Source of the DNA: UBA4655 sp964585575
GTDB lineage: Bacteria > Planctomycetota > Planctomycetia > Pirellulales > UBA1268
NCBI GenBank assembly: GCA_964585575.1
Contig: CAZPEM010000124.1
Location: forward strand, 1 to 9,721
DNA: 9,721 nucleotides
Direction: 5' to 3'
Shown: positions 7,194 to 9,721 of the stretch, one piece after another
Layout: each line of letters starts with the position of its first letter
Position numbering within the stretch: position 1 is the first letter of the stretch
Notes under the pieces: model-generated
What the model saw: the letters and a program-made list of their open reading frames with translations, nothing else
Databases searched by the model: none
Told to the model about the DNA's origin: nothing
Translations under genes and position numbers: made by a program

Positions 7194-8024
7194 TCAGGCC
7201 ACGCGACGGGCCGTCGCCTCCTCGGCGTCTTGGCCCGCGATCATCGCCCAAAGCTCCCGGGCGAGGGCCGCGTAGTCCTCCGCACCGTGCGAATCCGGCG
7301 CGTAGTCGAAGATCGACTGCCCGAAACTCGGCGCCTCGGCCAGCCTGACGTTGCGACGGATCCGCGACTCGAACAGCCTGGCCTGCCGCCACGACGGATG
7401 CCCTTCCCCGGCGTCGAAGAACGCCCGGACGTCCCGCCCCACCTCGGCCGCCAACCGCGTTCCGGCCTCGTGCATGCAGAGCACCACGCCGAGGAGTCGC
7501 AGCCGCGGATTGACGTGCTCCGACACCAATCCAATCGTGTCGAGCAGCTTGCTCAGCCCGTGGAGGGCGAGGAAGTGCGGCTGAAGGGGCAGCAGCACGT
7601 GCTCCACGGCCGCCATGGCGTTGAGCGACAAGAGCCCGAGCGACGGAGGACAGTCGATCACGAGGCAATCGAACGCCGGGGCCGTCGCGGCCTCGAACTT
7701 GCGGCGGAGGATCGCTTCCCGGCCCGGCCGCGACGCCAGACCGATTTCCACGGCCGAGAGATCGATATGGGAGGGAACGACCACGAGCCCGTCGGATGCG
7801 GGAACGACCGCGTCCGCGATCGAAGCGTGCCCGACGATCACGTCATACGCGGTGGTGTTTCCCGGCTCGACCGTCACGCCGAGGTGGAGCGTCGCGTGTG
7901 CCTGGGGATCGAGATCGACGAGGCAGACCCGCTGCCCCAGCCGGGACAGTCCCACGGCCAGGTTCACGGATGTGGTCGTCTTCCCGACGCCGCCCTTCTG
8001 GTTCGCCACCGCGATCGATCGCAT
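7194..8024 (-). CDS. ParA/Soj-family ATPase, orphan
   Basis: The product has 276 aa, the usual size of chromosomal Soj-type ATPases, which position DNA or protein complexes by ATP-dependent dimerisation on DNA. It shows the deviant Walker A KGGVGKTT at 10-17, Walker A' CLVDLDPQ at 34-41, Walker B LVIDCPP at 121-127, and the Soj C-terminal signature RIRRNVRLAEAPSFGQ at 221-236. The ATG at 8024 places the Walker motif at the standard distance, preceded by GGTGGAAG 2-9 bases upstream. The frame stays open to 8375, but the extra 117 residues are low-complexity and fall in the divergent regulatory region. No parB follows (the next gene is a secreted protein) and no parS site was noticed. It may therefore serve something other than chromosome segregation, such as cargo positioning. 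I give no gene symbol for that reason. Confidence 0.93.
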   Translation of the reverse strand: MRSIAVANQKGGVGKTTTSVNLAVGLSRLGQRVCLVDLDPQAHATLHLGVTVEPGNTTAYDVIVGHASIADAVVPASDGLVVVPSHIDLSAVEIGLASRPGREAILRRKFEAATAPAFDCLVIDCPPSLGLLSLNAMAAVEHVLLPLQPHFLALHGLSKLLDTIGLVSEHVNPRLRLLGVVLCMHEAGTRLAAEVGRDVRAFFDAGEGHPSWRQARLFESRIRRNVRLAEAPSFGQSIFDYAPDSHGAEDYAALARELWAMIAGQDAEEATARRVA

Positions 8025-8230
8025 TGCTTCCACCGCTCCGGAGGAGCCGGGAGCATAGGCCCGAACTTTCGGCGGCGACAGAGCATTCAGGGGCCCCGGC
8101 CCCGTCGGCGGCAAGCCGAACCGGGATCGCCATCGACCGGCCTTGCCGATCCTGCCCAGATCGGCGGCCCTTTCGAAAGGCCCTCCGGTCGCCGCTCGCG
8201 ATCGCCCGGTTGGTCCCGGGCGACCAACCT

Positions 8231-8273
8231 CTGGAGCGAATCGCCCCAGCTCCCCTGGTGCGATTCGCTCCAG
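8231..8273. promoter_or_regulatory. Perfect 14-bp inverted repeat, candidate enhancer (UAS)
   Basis: CTGGAGCGAATCGC at 8231-8244 is the exact reverse complement of GCGATTCGCTCCAG at 8260-8273. Inside, CCAG (8246-8249) and CTGG (8255-8258) continue the pairing after one mismatch, so the two 18-base arms and a short centre form one extended dyad. Its centre (about 8252) lies some 144 bp upstream of the predicted sigma-54 start site, a normal distance for a bacterial enhancer-binding protein. A regulator of the divergent ATPase gene, or a transcript hairpin, are alternatives. There is no T-tract to suggest a terminator. Confidence 0.65.
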
Positions 8274-8344
8274 CCGGTGTCCGCGGCGTCGGTTTTTCGG
8301 GGCCTCAGCGGAACACAATTGCCTGGATTTTGCGATGAAAACCA

Positions 8345-8370
8345 AATCGATCGGACGGCGGAGATCGATT
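8345..8370. promoter_or_regulatory. 8-bp dyad touching the -24 element
   Basis: AATCGATC at 8345-8352 and GATCGATT at 8363-8370 are perfect reverse complements separated by 10 bases. The right arm overlaps the first bases of the sigma-54 -24 element, a position where a bound repressor would block the polymerase. ATCGAT-rich sequence is common in this genome, so chance is possible. Confidence 0.4.
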
Positions 8371-8386
8371 GGCACGGATTGTGCAT
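8369..8386 (+). promoter_or_regulatory. Sigma-54 (RpoN) -24/-12 promoter
   Basis: The sequence TTGGCACG-GATT-GTGCAT matches the sigma-54 consensus YTGGCACG-N4-TTGCW at all eight positions of the -24 block and four of five in the -12 block. The invariant GG (8371-8372) and GC (8383-8384) are exactly 12 bases apart. The predicted start site is near 8396, giving a 5' leader of about 30 bases to the small gene at 8426. Sigma-54 promoters require an AAA+ activator binding upstream, consistent with the dyad at 8231-8273. Confidence 0.82.
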
Positions 8387-8412
8387 ATAGGTTTCCTGTT
8401 CGATTTTTCCAC

Positions 8413-8417
8413 AGGAG
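8413..8417 (+). promoter_or_regulatory. Ribosome binding site of the small membrane protein
   Basis: AGGAG lies 8 bases before the ATG at 8426 and only 2 bases before the in-frame ATG at 8420. This spacing selects 8426 as the start. Confidence 0.75.
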
Positions 8418-8425
8418 ACATGCTC

Positions 8426-8542
8426 ATGAAAACGGATGCTACGGGATTCATCTCGGCTGGCTCGTGGAGCCTGACCAATGCCGACCTGCTGTTTTGCACG
8501 GTACCGATCGTGATTTTTCTGTCGATCGTCTCGTTCGCGTGA
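8426..8542 (+). CDS. Small single-pass membrane protein, 38 aa
   Basis: It encodes 38 residues, with a polar N-terminal half (MKTDATGFISAGSW, then SLTNAD) and a hydrophobic C-terminal half, LLFCTVPIVIFLSIVSFA at 21-38, long enough for one membrane span. The ATG has an ideal AGGAG Shine-Dalgarno and is the first start after the sigma-54 promoter, with a short leader, which is why I call such a short frame a gene. It ends 59 bp before the first receiver-like gene with no terminator between, so the genes are probably co-transcribed. I do not recognise a family. Possible roles are a small regulator or subunit of a membrane complex; a leader peptide is less likely given the membrane-like tail. The existence of a translated product is an inference. 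Confidence 0.6.
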   Translation: MKTDATGFISAGSWSLTNADLLFCTVPIVIFLSIVSFA

Positions 8543-8601
8543 ACCAGCCGGCAACACCTTTTGATCAACCTACATTCATTTCATCTAGATCGAGTCACAG
8601 C

Positions 8602-9144
8602 ATGAATAATCTCGACGTTTTGAACTCCGGCGGAGCGGCGGAATTGGCGGATCTCGGCATTCGAGAGATCGTCATCGTCGATTCCGTGTTCGACCGATAC
8701 GCAGACTTCGTGGCAGCCGCCAGCGAGGGTTCTGTCGGGCTCCATTTCTGCAACGACGGCCTCTCGGCGGTCAAGTTGGCGAGGAGGTTTCGGGGTGACA
8801 TTTGGCTCGTCAGCACCGACCTTTCCGACATGTCGGGTTTTGATCTGTTGCCGATCCTGCTCGAGCACGTGCAGAGGGCCGGGGTCGATCCCCTGCTCAA
8901 CGGACCAAGGATTTCGCTCGATTCGCTCGGTGTCGGTCTCCATGCCGGCGTGTTCATGGTCTCCGATCGCTACTGCATCGAGGAGGAGCAGCGGTCGCTT
9001 GGGTGCGGAAGTGCCGGCTACCTCGTTCGCCCCATCACGCTCGACATCGTGAAGGCCTTGCGGCAGCCTGTCCAAGCTTCTCCTGCAGAACCTGCGGCGT
9101 CGGCGAGCATTGCTCTCCATCGCTCAGGTGATCATCAGTCTTGA
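8602..9144 (+). CDS. Receiver-like protein, probable pseudo-receiver
   Basis: The product has 180 aa and a response-regulator receiver-like fold without an output domain. Visible elements are strand 1 REIVIVDS (21-28, acidic D27), strand 3 GDIWLVST (65-72) followed by DMSGFDLL (76-83), and a C-terminal VRP at 142-144. Aligning GDIWLVSTDLSDMSG without gaps to the usual PDLVLLDxxMPxMSG puts S71 where the phosphorylated Asp should be. The conserved Lys before Pro is replaced by R143. D73 could act instead if the loop is two residues shorter. Residues 96-118 are a divergent insert, and 155-180 are a disordered Ala/Ser/Pro tail. The upstream frame is open, but this ATG starts just before the conserved part; its Shine-Dalgarno is weak. 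It is paralogous to the next gene. The likely role is phosphorylation-independent signalling by protein contact. Confidence 0.78.
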   Translation: MNNLDVLNSGGAAELADLGIREIVIVDSVFDRYADFVAAASEGSVGLHFCNDGLSAVKLARRFRGDIWLVSTDLSDMSGFDLLPILLEHVQRAGVDPLLNGPRISLDSLGVGLHAGVFMVSDRYCIEEEQRSLGCGSAGYLVRPITLDIVKALRQPVQASPAEPAASASIALHRSGDHQS

Positions 9145-9182
9145 AGGATCGATCTCGTCTCGTTGTTCTTCCGTCATTTTCT

Positions 9183-9189
9183 GAGGGGG
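9183..9189 (+). promoter_or_regulatory. Ribosome binding site of the second receiver-like gene
   Basis: GAGGGGG ends 7 bases before the ATG at 9197 and fixes that start over the later in-frame ATG at codon 34. Confidence 0.65.
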
Positions 9190-9196
9190 TACGGCC

Positions 9197-9721
9197 ATGT
9201 CGCCATTCGAGAGAATTCATGAGTCTGATACGGACGCTTCGACCATCGAGGTCCCCAACGTTGTCGTTGTCGATCCCGCTTTCGATTCCTACAAGATGCT
9301 GTCGGCGAGCGCCCGGGCTGGAAAACTCCTCCTCCACTTCCGTTCCTCAGGGGCCGACGCACTCAAGCTCGCCAGGCGGCATCACGTGGACGCGTGGCTC
9401 GTCGCACCCGATCTTGACGACATGAGCGGATTCGACTTCATCGAACTGCTGCGGGCGCAGCACGGCCTGGAACGATCGCCGGGGCCGAAGTGCGTGGCCA
9501 TGGTGGGAGAGCGGTCTGGGGATCCCACGGTGTGGCAGGCACTCGAGGCAGGGGCCGACCTGACGGTCACCCAGCCGATGACGTTCCGGAGTCTGGAGCA
9601 GCTTCTGGGCATGACCCACGAGCAGCGGAGGGTTTCGCTGCCGGAGCATCACGCCTCCCGTTCGTTTCTCGCGGTTCCGATCGGCGTCGGCGCGGCGATC
9701 GTGTCGATCGCGGTCATCCTG
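9197..9721 (+). CDS. Membrane-anchored receiver-like protein, partial
   Basis: The frame is open to the right edge; 175 codons are visible. Residues 20-138 form a receiver-like domain: NVVVVDPAFD at 21-30 (acidic D26), KLLLHF at 43-48, DAWLVAPDLDDMSGFDF at 65-81, CVAMVGE at 99-105, ALEAGADLTVTQP at 115-127. A gapless alignment to the receiver motif places A70 at the phosphoacceptor position, and Q126 replaces the conserved Lys before Pro. A hydrophobic stretch beginning at about residue 157 (SFLAVPIGVGAAIVSIAVIL) looks like a membrane span that continues past the window, so an extra domain may follow. It shares the pattern VDxxFDxY...LHF...LKLARR...WLV..DL.DMSGFD with the preceding protein, so the two arose by duplication. 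The gap between them is 52 bp with no terminator. Confidence 0.78.
   Translation, partial: MSPFERIHESDTDASTIEVPNVVVVDPAFDSYKMLSASARAGKLLLHFRSSGADALKLARRHHVDAWLVAPDLDDMSGFDFIELLRAQHGLERSPGPKCVAMVGERSGDPTVWQALEAGADLTVTQPMTFRSLEQLLGMTHEQRRVSLPEHHASRSFLAVPIGVGAAIVSIAVIL

Larger units (their letters stand above)
8025..8425. other. Divergent intergenic regulatory region
   Basis: These 401 bases separate the minus-strand ParA-family gene from the plus-strand cluster. I see no convincing protein gene here; the open frames that cross it lack family features. It holds a large inverted repeat (8231-8273), a second dyad (8345-8370), a sigma-54 promoter (8369-8386) and a small GCTCC/GGAGC dyad at 8035-8047 just upstream of the ATPase start. 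The right half is visibly richer in A and T than the flanking genes. Confidence 0.7.

Noticed and set aside
5797..7668. Minus-strand 623-codon frame overlapping two genes
   Set aside because: It is another frame of the secreted-protein and ATPase genes, Arg/Gly/Ala-rich without motifs.
7843..7870. parS site near the ATPase gene
   Set aside because: A GTGTTTCCC stretch resembles half of the TGTTTCACGTGAAACA consensus, but the second half is absent.
8025..8375. 117-residue N-terminal extension of the ATPase
   Set aside because: The ATG at 8024 gives the standard MRSIAVANQKGGVGKTT start. The extension is low-complexity and covers the inverted repeat and promoter region.
5481..8390. Plus-strand open frame of about 969 codons
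   Set aside because: It is antisense to the secreted protein and the ParA-family ATPase. Its composition (Arg, Pro, Glu, His) is typical of a GC-rich shadow frame.

Overview
The window is GC-rich bacterial chromosome. It most likely comes from a planctomycete of the Pirellulales type. That placement is an inference from four things: a secreted beta-strand-repeat (PATR-like) protein, a large secreted protein I cannot place in a named family, an orphan Soj-type ParA ATPase, and a sigma-54 promoter in front of unusual receiver-like proteins. No 16S or other phylogenetic marker is present to prove it.

Left and centre (1-8024): every gene lies on the minus strand and is read right to left. The order is a ParA-family ATPase, a 567-aa secreted protein of unknown function, rpmA (L27), obgE (ribosome-assembly GTPase), coaX (type III pantothenate kinase), rsfS (ribosome silencing factor), argS (arginyl-tRNA synthetase), and finally the N-terminal part of a secreted beta-strand-repeat protein that leaves the window at base 1. 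obgE, coaX, rsfS and argS are joined by three consecutive 4-bp ATGA stop/start overlaps, so they look like one translationally coupled unit devoted to ribosome assembly, translation and CoA synthesis. rpmA sits 52 bp upstream of obgE, and a strong hairpin lies in that gap. The L21 gene (rplU), which normally precedes rpmA, is not there. Between argS and the secreted-protein gene are four copies of an 11-bp motif spaced about 21 bp apart, which looks like an operator array.

Right end (8025-9721): a roughly 400-bp divergent region separates the minus-strand block from a plus-strand cluster. It contains a perfect 14-bp inverted repeat and, about 120 bp further on, a near-consensus sigma-54 (-24/-12) promoter. 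Directly downstream come a 38-codon gene for a small single-pass membrane protein with a good ribosome binding site, and then two paralogous genes for receiver-like proteins. In both, the phosphoacceptor Asp and the conserved Lys appear to be replaced. The second also carries a C-terminal membrane segment and runs off the window.

The main point of interest is this cluster: an enhancer-like dyad, a sigma-54 promoter, a tiny membrane protein and tandem pseudo-receivers, one of them membrane-anchored. It reads as a regulated envelope-associated system that I do not recognise. The rest is conserved housekeeping with a few architectural oddities.
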